Assembly (NCBI GenBank): GCA_040839025.1
Contig: JBFPJN010000001.1
Location: 620,001-684,000 of the forward strand
Direction: 5' to 3'
DNA length: 64,000 nt
Origin: Alphaproteobacteria bacterium LSUCC0719
GTDB taxonomy: Bacteria > Pseudomonadota > Alphaproteobacteria > Puniceispirillales > Puniceispirillaceae
The number at the start of each line of letters is the position of its first letter. Within the stretch, counting starts at the first letter, position 1. Both the position numbers and the translations under genes were made by a program. The notes beneath the pieces were generated by a model. That model saw only the letters and a program-made list of their open reading frames with translations, ran no database searches and was not told where the DNA came from. Below, in pieces: positions 25,270-33,984 of the stretch.

Positions 25270-25890
25270 ATGCCTCGATATTTTTTTCGGTCGCGAGAGA
25301 TTGCGGTCACGATCATTTGCCTGTTGCTTCTGACAGCGGGGTCTTCGACGGTGACAGTGGCTTCGGACTGGAAGAAGACAACGGAATGCGCAATCAGCAA
25401 TGATATGCCGGGTTTTCATCGTGACCGGCGCGTATGCTGGTCCCTGACAGAAAAGGGTTCTACCAGCATCTATGCCGAAGACCGAATCTTCGAGTCGGAT
25501 CGTTACTGGGCCCTTGCCATCGTGCGGCTTGCCGGCCCTTTCACGGTATGGCGAAAAAGCGATCCTGAGACTATTTTCAAGGCGGCAAGCTGGTGGCTTG
25601 AGAAACAGGACGCTGAAATGACGCGCGCGCCCGAAAAGACTGTGCCGATCAAATTATGGGTAAATCGGGCCAAGAGCTGGAATCTGACAACAAGGGATTT
25701 CGGCGCTGGCTGTTTTGCCTTTGCAAGTACAGGCGGGCCTCCGGACGCTGGCAACAGACAGGCCTATCATTTCGCGGCGATAATCTGTTCCAAGGACAGC
25801 GAGGAGATCCCTGTGGACATCCGGGGCGATATCGCCACCGGGTTTTCCGTGACACATAACTTCTACAATCCTCCTTTCCGAAGCGATTGA
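25270..25890 (+). CDS. Exported protein of unknown function (invasion-associated-locus-B-like pattern)
   Basis: This is a 206-residue protein with a signal peptide (IAVTIICLLLLTAGSSTVTVA). Its mature domain has two cysteine pairs (ECAI...RVCW and AGCFAF...IICSKD) and a beta-rich pattern. The start at 25270 has GGAGAT just upstream. No clear family; the pattern is loosely like small periplasmic IalB-type proteins, but this is not firm. Confidence 0.6.
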   Translation: MPRYFFRSREIAVTIICLLLLTAGSSTVTVASDWKKTTECAISNDMPGFHRDRRVCWSLTEKGSTSIYAEDRIFESDRYWALAIVRLAGPFTVWRKSDPETIFKAASWWLEKQDAEMTRAPEKTVPIKLWVNRAKSWNLTTRDFGAGCFAFASTGGPPDAGNRQAYHFAAIICSKDSEEIPVDIRGDIATGFSVTHNFYNPPFRSD

Positions 25891-25986
25891 GATCCGGTTC
25901 TGGCATTGCTTTTGCTGGTGGTTGACGAAGATGATGTTCAAAATTGGCGATGTAGCATGGTACAATGCCACATCAGCAGGCACAGA

Positions 25987-26012
25987 ACGCGATTACAGGA
26001 CGCGATTACAGG
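25987..26012. repeat. 13-bp tandem duplication
   Basis: ACGCGATTACAGG occurs twice in direct tandem (25987-25999 and 26000-26012) and is followed by a partial third copy (ACGCGATGATAGG). The array ends at the ribosome-binding site of the next gene, so copy number could alter its leader. Confidence 0.8.
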
Positions 26013-26035
26013 ACGCGATGATAGGAGGCGATGCG

Positions 26036-26263
26036 ATGAAGGTTGATGACCAACAGGACAGGCTGGTGGCGATCCTTCAGGAAGTATTGAAGGATTTCGA
26101 CAATTACAGCGCGGCGCGTGTGCGCGGCGACGGCGACATCCAAATCTCGCTTGATCCCGATCTGAAGAAGGCCCGTTCGCGCCGCAGCAATCTTGCCGGT
26201 GCCTTCAGCGCCATGATGTCGGATGACCTTGGTCCCAAGCGAAGCTCAACCTGGATCAAATAG
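26036..26263 (+). CDS. Small hypothetical protein
   Basis: This 75-residue charged protein starts MKVDDQQDRLVAILQEVLKDF after a strong AGGAGG box seven bases upstream. A basic stretch (KKARSRRSN) and a Met-rich end follow. No family was recognised. The frame continues upstream to 25922, through the tandem repeat, but the strong ribosome-binding site favours the short form. Confidence 0.5.
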   Translation: MKVDDQQDRLVAILQEVLKDFDNYSAARVRGDGDIQISLDPDLKKARSRRSNLAGAFSAMMSDDLGPKRSSTWIK

Positions 26264-26306
26264 GCCCCGTCAAGCAGCGCGGTCAAATAAGCCTTCAGGT
26301 CCGGGC

Positions 26307-26341
26307 AAAAGAAACCCCCACCGGCACAATGCCGGCGGGGG
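26307..26341 (-). terminator. Intrinsic terminator of the histidine operon
   Basis: A strong stem CCCCCaCCGGC / GCCGGcGGGGG with a five-base loop (26315-26341) is followed on the minus strand by TTTCTTTT (26314-26307). It lies 115 bp after hisIE. Read on the plus strand it lacks a T-run, so it mainly serves the his operon. Confidence 0.8.
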
Positions 26342-26455
26342 CCTTCGTCACGCTAACGAAACGCGCAGTGACGAAACTGGATCTAACCGGAGGGTTCCTC
26401 CAGCCCTGTAGACCGGTAACGTCGAAAAGCGCGGATTGTTTAGTCCGGTATTTTT

Positions 26456-27091
26456 TCAGCTGTGCCGATGGCGCAGAACGTCGAGCGCATCATCCAGCGA
26501 CATGTCGGCATCCGCCAGCAGCACCAGCATATGATACAGCAGATCAGCCGCCTCATTGGCGATTTCAGCGCGGTCATCCTTCATCCTGGCCAGGGCAAGC
26601 TCCACCCCCTCCTCGCCGACTTTCTGGGCAATCCGTGACGGCCCTTCGGCAAAGAGTGAGGTTGTATAACTTGCCTCTGGCATGTCGGCACGACGCTGGT
26701 TGACGAGGTCATCAAGATAGGCAAGGAAGCCGACATTTGCCGGCAGCGTGTCGGTGAAACAGGTCCGCGAACCGGTATGACAGGCCGGCCCCGCTGGCAG
26801 TGCCTGAACAAGTATGGTGTCACGGTCGCAATCTATCGCAGCCTCGCAAAAGACAAGATGGTTTCCCGATGTCTCCCCCTTGGTCCACAGGCGCTGTTTC
26901 GAGCGGCTGTAGAAGGTAACCCTGCCGGTTTCGACAGTCCGCGCCGCGGCATCCTCGTTCATATATCCAAGCATCAGAACCTGGCCGGTGCGCGCATGCT
27001 GAATGATCGCCGGCAGCAAACCGCCACCTTTTTCCCAATCTGCACGCCGCCAATCAGGGGCAGACGTGTTGTCTTTGTCAGTGCTGGTCAT
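26456..27091 (-). CDS. hisIE: Bifunctional phosphoribosyl-AMP cyclohydrolase / phosphoribosyl-ATP pyrophosphatase
   Basis: This is a 211-residue fusion. The N-terminal HisI domain has MLGYMNEDAAARTVETG, TKGETSGN and DCDRDTILVQ with the zinc-type Asp/Cys residues (ACHTGSRTCF). The C-terminal HisE domain has SYTTSLFAEGPSRIAQKVGEEGVE...ANEAADLLYH. It performs steps 2 and 3 of histidine synthesis. Alphaproteobacteria usually keep hisI and hisE separate, whereas the fusion is typical of enterics and Bacteroidetes. It is the last gene of the operon, starting just after the hisF stop. Confidence 0.95.
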   Translation of the reverse strand: MTSTDKDNTSAPDWRRADWEKGGGLLPAIIQHARTGQVLMLGYMNEDAAARTVETGRVTFYSRSKQRLWTKGETSGNHLVFCEAAIDCDRDTILVQALPAGPACHTGSRTCFTDTLPANVGFLAYLDDLVNQRRADMPEASYTTSLFAEGPSRIAQKVGEEGVELALARMKDDRAEIANEAADLLYHMLVLLADADMSLDDALDVLRHRHS

Positions 27092-27092
27092 G

Positions 27093-27875
27093 TCACACCC
27101 TTACCTCGATACCGCGTGCCTGCAGAAACTGCTTCAGCGACGGTATCGGAATCTGTCCACTATGAAATACCGAGGCCGCAAGTCCGCCATCAATGCCCGT
27201 CTGCTCGAACAGATCGGCAAAATGCGCATAATCACCGGCACCGCCGGATGCAATCACCGGAATGGAAACAGCCTCGCGGATCAACGCAAGCTGTTTCAGG
27301 TCGTAGCCACGCTTCACGCCGTCATTGTTCATGCAGTTCAGGACAATTTCACCAGCCCCGAGACGCTGTGCCTCACACGCCCATGTCATCGTATCGCGGG
27401 TTGAGGAAATGGTTTTGGTTTCATCGCCAGTATATTGATAAACAACGAACTTGTCGTGACCCTCTTCATCCTGCTCAACGCGACTGTCAATGCCGACCAC
27501 AACACATTGTGTGCCAAAGGATTCGGCAAGTTCAGTGATGAATTCGGGCCTTTCCAGGGCTGGCGAGTTGACCGAAATCTTGTCCGCTCCATCATTGAGG
27601 ATGGCGCGCGCATCGGCAATCGACCTGATCCCGCCGGCAACACAGAACGGGATGTCGATCCGCCGGGCAACATTGTTGACCCAGCTCTTGTCGACAACCC
27701 GCCCGTCACTGCTGGCAGTGATGTCGTAAAAGACAAGTTCATCCACACCTTCATCAGCATATCGTTGCGCCAGTTCCAGAATGTCGCCCATGTCGCGGTG
27801 GTTGCGGAACTGCACCCCCTTGACCACACGTCCATCGCGGACATCAAGACAGGCGATGATACGTTTGGTCAGCAT
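27093..27875 (-). CDS. hisF: Imidazole glycerol phosphate synthase subunit HisF
   Basis: This 260-residue TIM-barrel cyclase subunit has catalytic Asp11 in [10 protein letters not shown] and the second catalytic Asp in [12 protein letters not shown]-type and NNDG segments. The N-terminal block [18 protein letters not shown] matches gammaproteobacterial HisF rather than the DVK-GRVVKGVNFV-LRDAGD form usual in alphaproteobacteria. It pairs with HisH to make IGP and AICAR. It overlaps hisA by seven bases. Confidence 0.96.
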   Translation of the reverse strand: MLTKRIIACLDVRDGRVVKGVQFRNHRDMGDILELAQRYADEGVDELVFYDITASSDGRVVDKSWVNNVARRIDIPFCVAGGIRSIADARAILNDGADKISVNSPALERPEFITELAESFGTQCVVVGIDSRVEQDEEGHDKFVVYQYTGDETKTISSTRDTMTWACEAQRLGAGEIVLNCMNNDGVKRGYDLKQLALIREAVSIPVIASGGAGDYAHFADLFEQTGIDGGLAASVFHSGQIPIPSLKQFLQARGIEVRV

Positions 27876-28600
27876 GCCTGACCTCCAAGTCGCAACGCGG
27901 CACGAAGATCGATCGCCCCTTCATAGATCGCCCGTCCAATGATTACGCCGTCTGTTGACAACCCGTTCAGGTCCTCAATCCCCTTCACGCCGCCTGACGC
28001 CTGAAGCTGAATATGCGGAAATGACGCCTTTACAGATTGATAGAGGTCGGTATTCGGCCCCTGCATGGTGCCGTCTCGATCGATATCGGTACACAGTACA
28101 TGCCGCAGGCCGGCCTCCTCGAACTGTGACAGAAATGCTGCAAGCGTCAAATCGCTTGCCTCCTGCCAACCTGAAACAGCGATCAGAAATTCGTCTTCCG
28201 GCCGCACAACATCAGCCGCAAGACAGATGGCCTCGGGTCCGAAATCGCGGATCATCCCGGCCACAAGCTCGGGATTGCCAACCGCCAGCGACCCGATTAC
28301 CACACGGCTTGCCCCGGCAGCCACCAACGCCTCGACATCTTCGCGGCTGCGAATGCCGCCGCCTGTCTGCACTTTCAGCCCTGATCCGGCGATGATGCCG
28401 GCAATCAGGTCGATCTGACGCTGCGCCGGATCCTTGGCGCCATCGAGGTCGACAAGATGAAGCCAGCTTGCGCCCGCCTCGGCATAGGATCTGGCGACAG
28501 CGACTGGATCGCTCCCATAGGTCGTCTTCTGTTCAAAATCACCTTTATGGAGGCGGACTACTTCGCCAGCAATCAGGTCAATGGCCGGATAGATGATCAT
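27869..28600 (-). CDS. hisA: ProFAR isomerase HisA
   Basis: This 243-residue TIM barrel has catalytic Asp8 ([13 protein letters not shown]) and the opposite Asp in [14 protein letters not shown]. The conserved phosphate sites are [10 protein letters not shown] and [10 protein letters not shown]. It converts ProFAR to PRFAR. The segment AVSGWQE...[10 protein letters not shown] resembles the E. coli type. It starts six bases after the hisH stop. Confidence 0.96.
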   Translation of the reverse strand: MIIYPAIDLIAGEVVRLHKGDFEQKTTYGSDPVAVARSYAEAGASWLHLVDLDGAKDPAQRQIDLIAGIIAGSGLKVQTGGGIRSREDVEALVAAGASRVVIGSLAVGNPELVAGMIRDFGPEAICLAADVVRPEDEFLIAVSGWQEASDLTLAAFLSQFEEAGLRHVLCTDIDRDGTMQGPNTDLYQSVKASFPHIQLQASGGVKGIEDLNGLSTDGVIIGRAIYEGAIDLRAALRLGGQAC

Positions 28601-28606
28601 GTCGGG

Positions 28607-29221
28607 TCACGCCTTTCTGCCAGTCGGCAGAGTGATGAAGTTCCTGAGGATTGCAGCGCCTACCGGTCCCGACCTCTCGGGATGGAATTGCGCCCCCATG
28701 AAATTGCCACGCGCCACCAATGCGGTGAAGGCACTTCCATACTCGCATGCTGCAACGGTGTGATCGGAAACCGGGGCCGCAAAGCCGTGGACGAAATAGA
28801 CATGTGCGCCGGGCGCAACGCCGGCCAGTAGCGGATGCGCCTCGGCCCCCTTATGGGGGATCAGCCGGTTCCAGCCCATATGCGGAACCGTCAGCCCTGA
28901 TGACGCATCAAGGGCCTCGCAGACTCCGTCAACAACACCAAGCAGCGGCGTGTTACCTTCCTGCGAGCGTTCAAACAACAGCTGCATGCCAAGACAAATG
29001 CCCAGAACAGGCTGGGTCAACGCGCGGATACACTCCACAAGTCCGGCGGCTTCGAGTTTGGCCATCGCCACCGGCGCCGCACCGACACCAGGCAGAATGA
29101 CCCGCTCAGCCGCAGAGATCACCTGCGGGTCGGCAGTGAGTTCAGCATCCACGCCAAGCCGTTCAAGCGCGAATCGCACCGAGGCGATGTTGGCGCCACC
29201 ACTGTCAATGATTGCGATCAT
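28607..29221 (-). CDS. hisH: Imidazole glycerol phosphate synthase glutaminase subunit HisH
   Basis: This 204-residue class I glutamine amidotransferase has the nucleophile Cys in GICLGMQLLFE and the His-Glu pair in GAQFHPERSGP. It supplies ammonia to HisF. The start ATG at 29221 opens with IAIIDSGGANIASV. It is nine bases after the hisC-hisB stop. Confidence 0.96.
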   Translation of the reverse strand: MIAIIDSGGANIASVRFALERLGVDAELTADPQVISAAERVILPGVGAAPVAMAKLEAAGLVECIRALTQPVLGICLGMQLLFERSQEGNTPLLGVVDGVCEALDASSGLTVPHMGWNRLIPHKGAEAHPLLAGVAPGAHVYFVHGFAAPVSDHTVAACEYGSAFTALVARGNFMGAQFHPERSGPVGAAILRNFITLPTGRKA

Positions 29222-29230
29222 GTCGTCACC

Positions 29231-30925
29231 CTACAGCATGCCCTTGGTGCTTGGCAGCTCGGCTCCATCCAGACGGATGGCCTGCCGCAGCGCGCGCGCA
29301 AACCCCTTGAAACAGGCCTCGACCATGTGGTGTGCATTCTCGCCCTCGACAGCGATATGCAGGTTGGCCTGCAGATTTTCAGCCAGTGAACGAAACACAT
29401 GTTCAATCATATCCGTTGGCAGATCACCGACATGATCAGCCGGAAAATCACCCTTGAAATCGAGATAGTATCGGCCACTCAGATCAAGCGCCACGGTGAC
29501 AAGCGATTCATCCATCGGCAGACAGAACCCGTATCTCCCGATGCCCCGCTTGTCGCCAAGGGCGGACCTGATCGCAACGCCAAGGGCTATGGCGCAATCC
29601 TCAACCGTATGGTGCGGATCGATATGAAGATCGCCGTCACATTCCAGCTGCAGCGAAAATCCGGCATGTTTGGCGATCTGGTCAAGCATGTGGTCATAGA
29701 ACCCTACCCCGGTAGAGATATTGACCGGGGTCTTGCGATCGAGATTTACCGCAACGGAAATCGCGGTCTCGCTGGTCCGGCGGACATGGCGCGCGACACG
29801 CTCGGCGGCGGCAGCCGGAACCCCCTCGCCCCGGAGAATGGCCAGCAGCCCATCCATCTCGTCCTGCGTGCCGATCGACACCCGCACGGCGTTTGCAAGA
29901 CCGGGTTGATGGGACTGGTTACGAAGAATAAACCCGGCCTCGCCAGCCAGCGCACACAGCGCGTCAGCATCATCGACGATCATCAGCAGGTAATTGGCAT
30001 CGGTCGGCAGCACCTCGCGCACCATCGCGATGTCGGCGGCCGCGGCGGCAAAGGCGTCACGCCTTGCGACAATCTCCTGCCGCTTGTCAGCCAGCTTGGC
30101 CTGGTTGGACGGTGCCATGATGGCCATCACCGCCTGTACCACAGGCTGCGGGACGGGATAGGGTGCCAGCACCTTGGCCAACAGCGCGCTCACATCTGCC
30201 CGCGCCACCGCCACACCGCACCGCACTCCGGCTGCAGCATGCGATTTCGACAGGGTCCGCAGAACGACAAGATTGGCATGGCTTTCCAGCATGGCCGCCA
30301 CACTGTCGACCCCGGCATATTCAATATAGGTCTCATCAACGACCACCAGCGCCCGCCCGGCAAGCGAGGCGCACAGACCCAGAACCGCGTCGCGATCCAT
30401 CAGATTGGCGGTTGGATTATTGGGGGAACAGACAAACACAAGCTTTGTATTGGCATCACATTGTGCCAGCACCGCCTTGCTGTCCAGTGCAAAGCCCGCG
30501 GCAAGCGGTGCCTCGCGCACCTCCACCCCCTGAAGGATTGCCGATTGCCGGTACATGGCAAAGGTTGGCGGGCATATAATGACATTATCGACAGCCGGCA
30601 CACAGAAAGCCCGCATCAGACAGTCAATCGCCTCGTCCGCCCCGCGCATGATTGTGACATTCCGCGATGACAGATCAAGCCAGTCACAGATGACACGCAT
30701 CAGTTCGGGCGGTTGCTGCATCGGATAGCGCGCCAGGTCCGACGCCCCGACAAACGGCTCGTAGGGACACTCATTCGCATCCAGAAACACGGTGCTGGCA
30801 CTGCTGGCAACAAGCGAACGGGCCGATGAATAGCCCTTCATGGCCAGTATTTCCGGCCGGGCGCGTGCCGCCATGCCGGTTTCTGCACCGGCGGATGGCT
30901 CAGATGGTGTTTGCGACGTCATCAC
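29231..30925 (-). CDS. hisCB: HisC-HisB fusion: histidinol-phosphate aminotransferase + imidazoleglycerol-phosphate dehydratase
   Basis: This 564-residue protein joins two enzymes without a stop or frameshift. Residues ~27-366 are a fold-type I aminotransferase with PLP lysine K227 (RTLSKSHAAAG), D197 and Y200 (VVVDETY), and CSPNNPT. Residues ~378-564 are IGP dehydratase with GVGFYDHMLDQIAKH, the metal motif HHTVED (438-443), GDKRGIGRYGFCLPMDE, MIEHVFRSL, and the end LPSTKGML. The linker is short (~366-378). Steps 6 and 7 of the pathway are therefore on one chain. The HisB phosphatase domain found in enteric HisB is absent. Both halves look like the gammaproteobacterial versions. The N-terminal ~25 residues are variable. 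Confidence 0.95.
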   Translation of the reverse strand: MMTSQTPSEPSAGAETGMAARARPEILAMKGYSSARSLVASSASTVFLDANECPYEPFVGASDLARYPMQQPPELMRVICDWLDLSSRNVTIMRGADEAIDCLMRAFCVPAVDNVIICPPTFAMYRQSAILQGVEVREAPLAAGFALDSKAVLAQCDANTKLVFVCSPNNPTANLMDRDAVLGLCASLAGRALVVVDETYIEYAGVDSVAAMLESHANLVVLRTLSKSHAAAGVRCGVAVARADVSALLAKVLAPYPVPQPVVQAVMAIMAPSNQAKLADKRQEIVARRDAFAAAAADIAMVREVLPTDANYLLMIVDDADALCALAGEAGFILRNQSHQPGLANAVRVSIGTQDEMDGLLAILRGEGVPAAAAERVARHVRRTSETAISVAVNLDRKTPVNISTGVGFYDHMLDQIAKHAGFSLQLECDGDLHIDPHHTVEDCAIALGVAIRSALGDKRGIGRYGFCLPMDESLVTVALDLSGRYYLDFKGDFPADHVGDLPTDMIEHVFRSLAENLQANLHIAVEGENAHHMVEACFKGFARALRQAIRLDGAELPSTKGML

Positions 30926-30931
30926 AGCCCC

Positions 30932-31837
30932 TCAATCCAGCATCTTTTCAATCGGAACAACGAGAATGGACGAGGCACCACGATCCTTCAGCGCCTCCAT
31001 TGTCGACCAGAAGACCTCCTCGTCGCAGACAGCATGGACGGCGACCATGTCGTCATTGCCCTGCAACGGCATGACCGTCGGCGATTGTGATCCCGGCAAT
31101 ACAGCCTTGATCTCGTCCAGCATGGCAACGGGGCTGTTCAACATGATGTAACGGCTGCGGTCAGCCCGCAGAACAGCGTTTATTCGCGCCAGCAAGGTTT
31201 CGCAAAGGCTCTTAAGATCATTCTGCATATCATTGTTTTTAATTATAACTGCCTGACTCTGAAGAATGATATCCTTTTCGGCAAGACCATTTGAGATCAG
31301 CGTATTGCCAGTCGAGACAAGATCACAGATGACATCGGCAAGATGCGTTCGTGGCGCGACTTCGACAGCCCCCTCCATGGTCACGATGTTTGCCTCGACA
31401 CCGCGGTCGGCAAGGAAGGCCTGAAGCAACCCGCGATAGGAAGTGGCGATGGTGCGCCCGGCAAGGCTTTCCAGGCCGGTATATTCCATGTCGTTCGGAA
31501 CTGCGATCGACAGCCGGCATCGCCCAAAGCCAAGTTCGATCACCTGTGACAGCCCCCCATAGATTTCGGGGTCAAGCTGCTGCGTTTCCAGAAGCGTGTT
31601 CTGTCCGATGATGCCAAGCTGACAGACATGATTGGTCAGAAATGCCGGGATGTCGTCATCGCGGACAAGAAAGATGTCCAGCGGGAAATTATGCGCCCGG
31701 CAGAGAAGCTGGTCCTTGCTTTTCTGCAGCGAGATACCGGCCTTTTCGAGGAGCGCGAAGCTCTTTTCCGACAGCCGGCCCGATTTCTGGATGGCGATCT
31801 TCAAACGACCGTCGTTGCGATGTGATTTTGCTGTCAT
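30932..31837 (-). CDS. hisG: ATP phosphoribosyltransferase HisG, long form
   Basis: This is a 301-residue enzyme for the first step of histidine synthesis. The start KIAIQKSGRLSEKS and the PRPP loop DVICDLVSTGNTLISNGL are clear. The C-terminal ~75 residues (ending SILVVPIEKML) form the ACT-like histidine-feedback domain of long HisG. Alphaproteobacteria generally use the short HisG with HisZ, so the long form is notable. It lies 24 bp after the YerC-like regulator. Confidence 0.95.
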   Translation of the reverse strand: MTAKSHRNDGRLKIAIQKSGRLSEKSFALLEKAGISLQKSKDQLLCRAHNFPLDIFLVRDDDIPAFLTNHVCQLGIIGQNTLLETQQLDPEIYGGLSQVIELGFGRCRLSIAVPNDMEYTGLESLAGRTIATSYRGLLQAFLADRGVEANIVTMEGAVEVAPRTHLADVICDLVSTGNTLISNGLAEKDIILQSQAVIIKNNDMQNDLKSLCETLLARINAVLRADRSRYIMLNSPVAMLDEIKAVLPGSQSPTVMPLQGNDDMVAVHAVCDEEVFWSTMEALKDRGASSILVVPIEKMLD

Positions 31838-31861
31838 CGGTCAAACCTTGCCTGGTGGGCG

Positions 31862-32161
31862 TCAGCCCTCAATTTTTCCTTGCCGCCGCATGATCGTGCG
31901 ATAGCCGTCATTGCCATTGTTCAGAAACCGCGCCACACGGACAATCGTAGCCGTGCTGACATTCGTTTCCGCCGCGATCCGGCGATAGGGAATGTTCTGC
32001 ACCAGCATCTGCGCAACACGCCAGCGATCAACCAGACCTTCCAGTTCGGCAGGTGTGCAGAGGTCATAGAAGAAACTCTGCACCTCTTCAAAGGATTCGA
32101 GCTGCAGGATGGCTTCGTAAAGATCCTGTTCATGCGCCTTGTCAATCTGCGCGCGCTTCAT
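31862..32161 (-). CDS. TrpR-like regulator of the YerC/YecD family, probable his operon repressor
   Basis: This 99-residue all-helical protein has the TrpR/YerC fold: an N-terminal dimerisation part, then a helix-turn-helix (LVQNIPYRRIAAETNVSTATIVRVARFL). It is the first gene of the histidine operon, 24 bp before hisG, and is preceded by a palindrome overlapping the promoter. Proteins of this family next to his genes have been predicted to act as the histidine repressor (HisR). That makes an autoregulatory repressor the most likely role. The co-repressor is presumably histidine; this is inferred. Confidence 0.85.
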   Translation of the reverse strand: MKRAQIDKAHEQDLYEAILQLESFEEVQSFFYDLCTPAELEGLVDRWRVAQMLVQNIPYRRIAAETNVSTATIVRVARFLNNGNDGYRTIMRRQGKIEG

Positions 32162-32187
32162 GGCTGGTCCTGATGATCGTGATGTGA

Positions 32188-32220
32188 TAGCGATTTAATA
32201 CGCTAAAACACCTTTGTCAA
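32188..32220 (-). promoter_or_regulatory. his operon promoter with overlapping palindromic operator
   Basis: On the minus strand TTGACA (32220-32215) is followed after 17 bases by TAAATC, a plausible -35/-10 pair. The 18-bp inverted repeat TAGCG-N8-CGCTA (32188-32205) covers the -10 region, about 27 bp before the regulator start codon. This is the layout expected of a repressor site for the first gene's product. Confidence 0.55.
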
Positions 32221-32319
32221 CAGCCAACCGTCAAAAGACAATCGGCAAACACTCACCTGCCAGCCGGTCGTCCACCATAAAGGTCGCCGACCATTACGGT
32301 CGCCAAGCAAAAAGGGAAA

Positions 32320-32832
32320 TCAGCCGTCTGTGGTCAGTTCACGCACCCGGATCAGGGACAGCAGCCGTCCCGACTCCGGTTCGATATCGCGGATATGCGG
32401 CACGTCGAAGCCAATATCGGCAACACAGCTTGTTGGAAAGTAGTACATGTTGACGCCTGCTGGCGGCGCTTCGACAAGGTTGTGAAGAAGCACGACAAGT
32501 CCGGGATTGTGGCCAATTACCATCACCCGTTCGCACGCCGCGCCATGCGCTTCAATCGCGGTCATCAATGTCGTGGCGCTGGCCTCATAGATACTGTCGA
32601 GAAACATCACGGGAATATCGGGCCAGTCGGCGGATGCCAGCTGGTAGGTCTCCCGCGTGCGCGCCGCCGTCGATACGATGATCAGGTTGGGCAGCATCCC
32701 CCTGTCACCGATGAACCGTCCCATCCGTGCAGCGTTGCGACGCCCGCGCCATGCCAGAACACGATCGATATCCGCTGTGTGCAGATCGGGGTTCTCGGCC
32801 TTGGCATGCCGAAATAGTGTGATACGCGCCAT
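32320..32832 (-). CDS. Phosphohistidine phosphatase SixA-type (histidine phosphatase superfamily)
   Basis: This 170-residue protein has the RHG-type catalytic motif (LFRHAKAEN, His8), the conserved STAARTRETYQ block and the second catalytic histidine in VMVIGHNPGL. SixA removes phosphate from histidine phosphotransfer proteins. It lies upstream of the his operon on the same strand but beyond the operon's own promoter. It should not be taken for the missing histidinol phosphatase. Confidence 0.85.
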   Translation of the reverse strand: MARITLFRHAKAENPDLHTADIDRVLAWRGRRNAARMGRFIGDRGMLPNLIIVSTAARTRETYQLASADWPDIPVMFLDSIYEASATTLMTAIEAHGAACERVMVIGHNPGLVVLLHNLVEAPPAGVNMYYFPTSCVADIGFDVPHIRDIEPESGRLLSLIRVRELTTDG

Positions 32833-32967
32833 CTACGAACTCTCCGCGGTCAGATTTGCATGTCGCTTGCCGCCTGCCAAGCCACAAGACACACCGGGGT
32901 GCAGAAAACTGGGTGATGACAGCCCCGGCCTGACTGTCTAGATTGGGGCCAAACAGGAACAGAGATC

Positions 32968-33984
32968 ATGCAGCACAATACCGGCACCCAAGAGCTTTTG
33001 AACGCGATCGGCAACACGCCCCTGATCAGGCTTCGCGGCGTATCCGAGGCTACGGGATGTGACATCTATGGCAAGGCCGAGTTCATGAACCCCGGCGGGT
33101 CGGTCAAGGACCGCGCCGCTCTTGCCATTATCGAGGCAGCCGAAGACAGTGGCGCCCTGCGGCCTGGCGGGATGATTGTCGAGGGCACCGCCGGCAATAC
33201 CGGTATCGGCCTGACGATGGTTGGCAACGCCAAGGGATACACCTCGGTTATCGTGATGCCGGAAACACAAAGCCAGGAAAAGAAGGACGTTCTGCGTGTC
33301 TTCGGGGCCGATCTGCGGCTGGTGCCTGCCAAACCCTACAAGGATCCGGACAACTATATCCGCTATTCCGAACGGCTGGCCAAGGAACTTGCCGAAACGC
33401 ATCCGGGCGGGGTGATCTGGGCCAACCAGTTTGACAACACCGCCAACATGCAAGGCCATTACCGCACAACCGGCCCGGAAATCTGGCAGCAGACAGACGG
33501 CCATATCGACGGGTTCACCTGTGCTGTCGGATCAGGCGGCACAATTGCCGGTGTCGGGCGGTATCTGAAGGAACAGAACCCGCAAATCCGCATCGCCCTG
33601 TCGGACCCGGAAGGCTCGGCGCTGTATAATCACTACATGCATGGTGAACTCAAGGCCGAGGGCAATTCGATTTCCGAGGGCATCGGTCAGGGCCGGATCA
33701 CCGCCAATCTTGCCGAAGCCGTGATCGACACCGCCTATCGCCTGTCGGACATGGAAGCGCTTCCCTACATCTATGACCTGATGCAGGTCGAAGGTCTGTA
33801 TCTGGGTGGCTCAACGGCCATCAATGTTGCCGGTGCCGTTGCCATGGCGCGCGATCTCGGCCCCGGCCACACGATCGTGACAATCCTGTGCGACAGTGGT
33901 CAACGCTACCAGTCGAAAGTGTGGAATCCTGAATTCCTGAAATCGAAATCACTTCCTGTCCCGGCATGGCTCGAGATCAGCTGA
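32968..33984 (+). CDS. cysK: Cysteine synthase (O-acetylserine sulfhydrylase)
   Basis: This 338-residue PLP enzyme has NPGGSVKDRAAL with the PLP lysine, GTAGNTGIGLTMVG, GSGGTIAGVGRYLKE (phosphate loop) and SDPEG. It makes cysteine from O-acetylserine and sulfide. The family's longer subgroup carries a C-terminal extension as here (ending KSLPVPAWLEIS). Its stop overlaps the start of a sulfurtransferase gene, coupling sulfur assimilation with sulfane-sulfur transfer. Confidence 0.92.
   Translation: MQHNTGTQELLNAIGNTPLIRLRGVSEATGCDIYGKAEFMNPGGSVKDRAALAIIEAAEDSGALRPGGMIVEGTAGNTGIGLTMVGNAKGYTSVIVMPETQSQEKKDVLRVFGADLRLVPAKPYKDPDNYIRYSERLAKELAETHPGGVIWANQFDNTANMQGHYRTTGPEIWQQTDGHIDGFTCAVGSGGTIAGVGRYLKEQNPQIRIALSDPEGSALYNHYMHGELKAEGNSISEGIGQGRITANLAEAVIDTAYRLSDMEALPYIYDLMQVEGLYLGGSTAINVAGAVAMARDLGPGHTIVTILCDSGQRYQSKVWNPEFLKSKSLPVPAWLEIS

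Noticed and set aside
29399-30670. A 423-codon frame opposite the hisC-hisB gene
   Set aside because: It is fully antisense to a certain gene and has no recognisable motif.
32320-32832. SixA-type phosphatase as the missing histidinol-phosphate phosphatase
   Set aside because: Its sequence is of the RHG phosphohistidine type, and histidinol-phosphate phosphatases belong to HAD, PHP or inositol monophosphatase families. It is also outside the operon's promoter.
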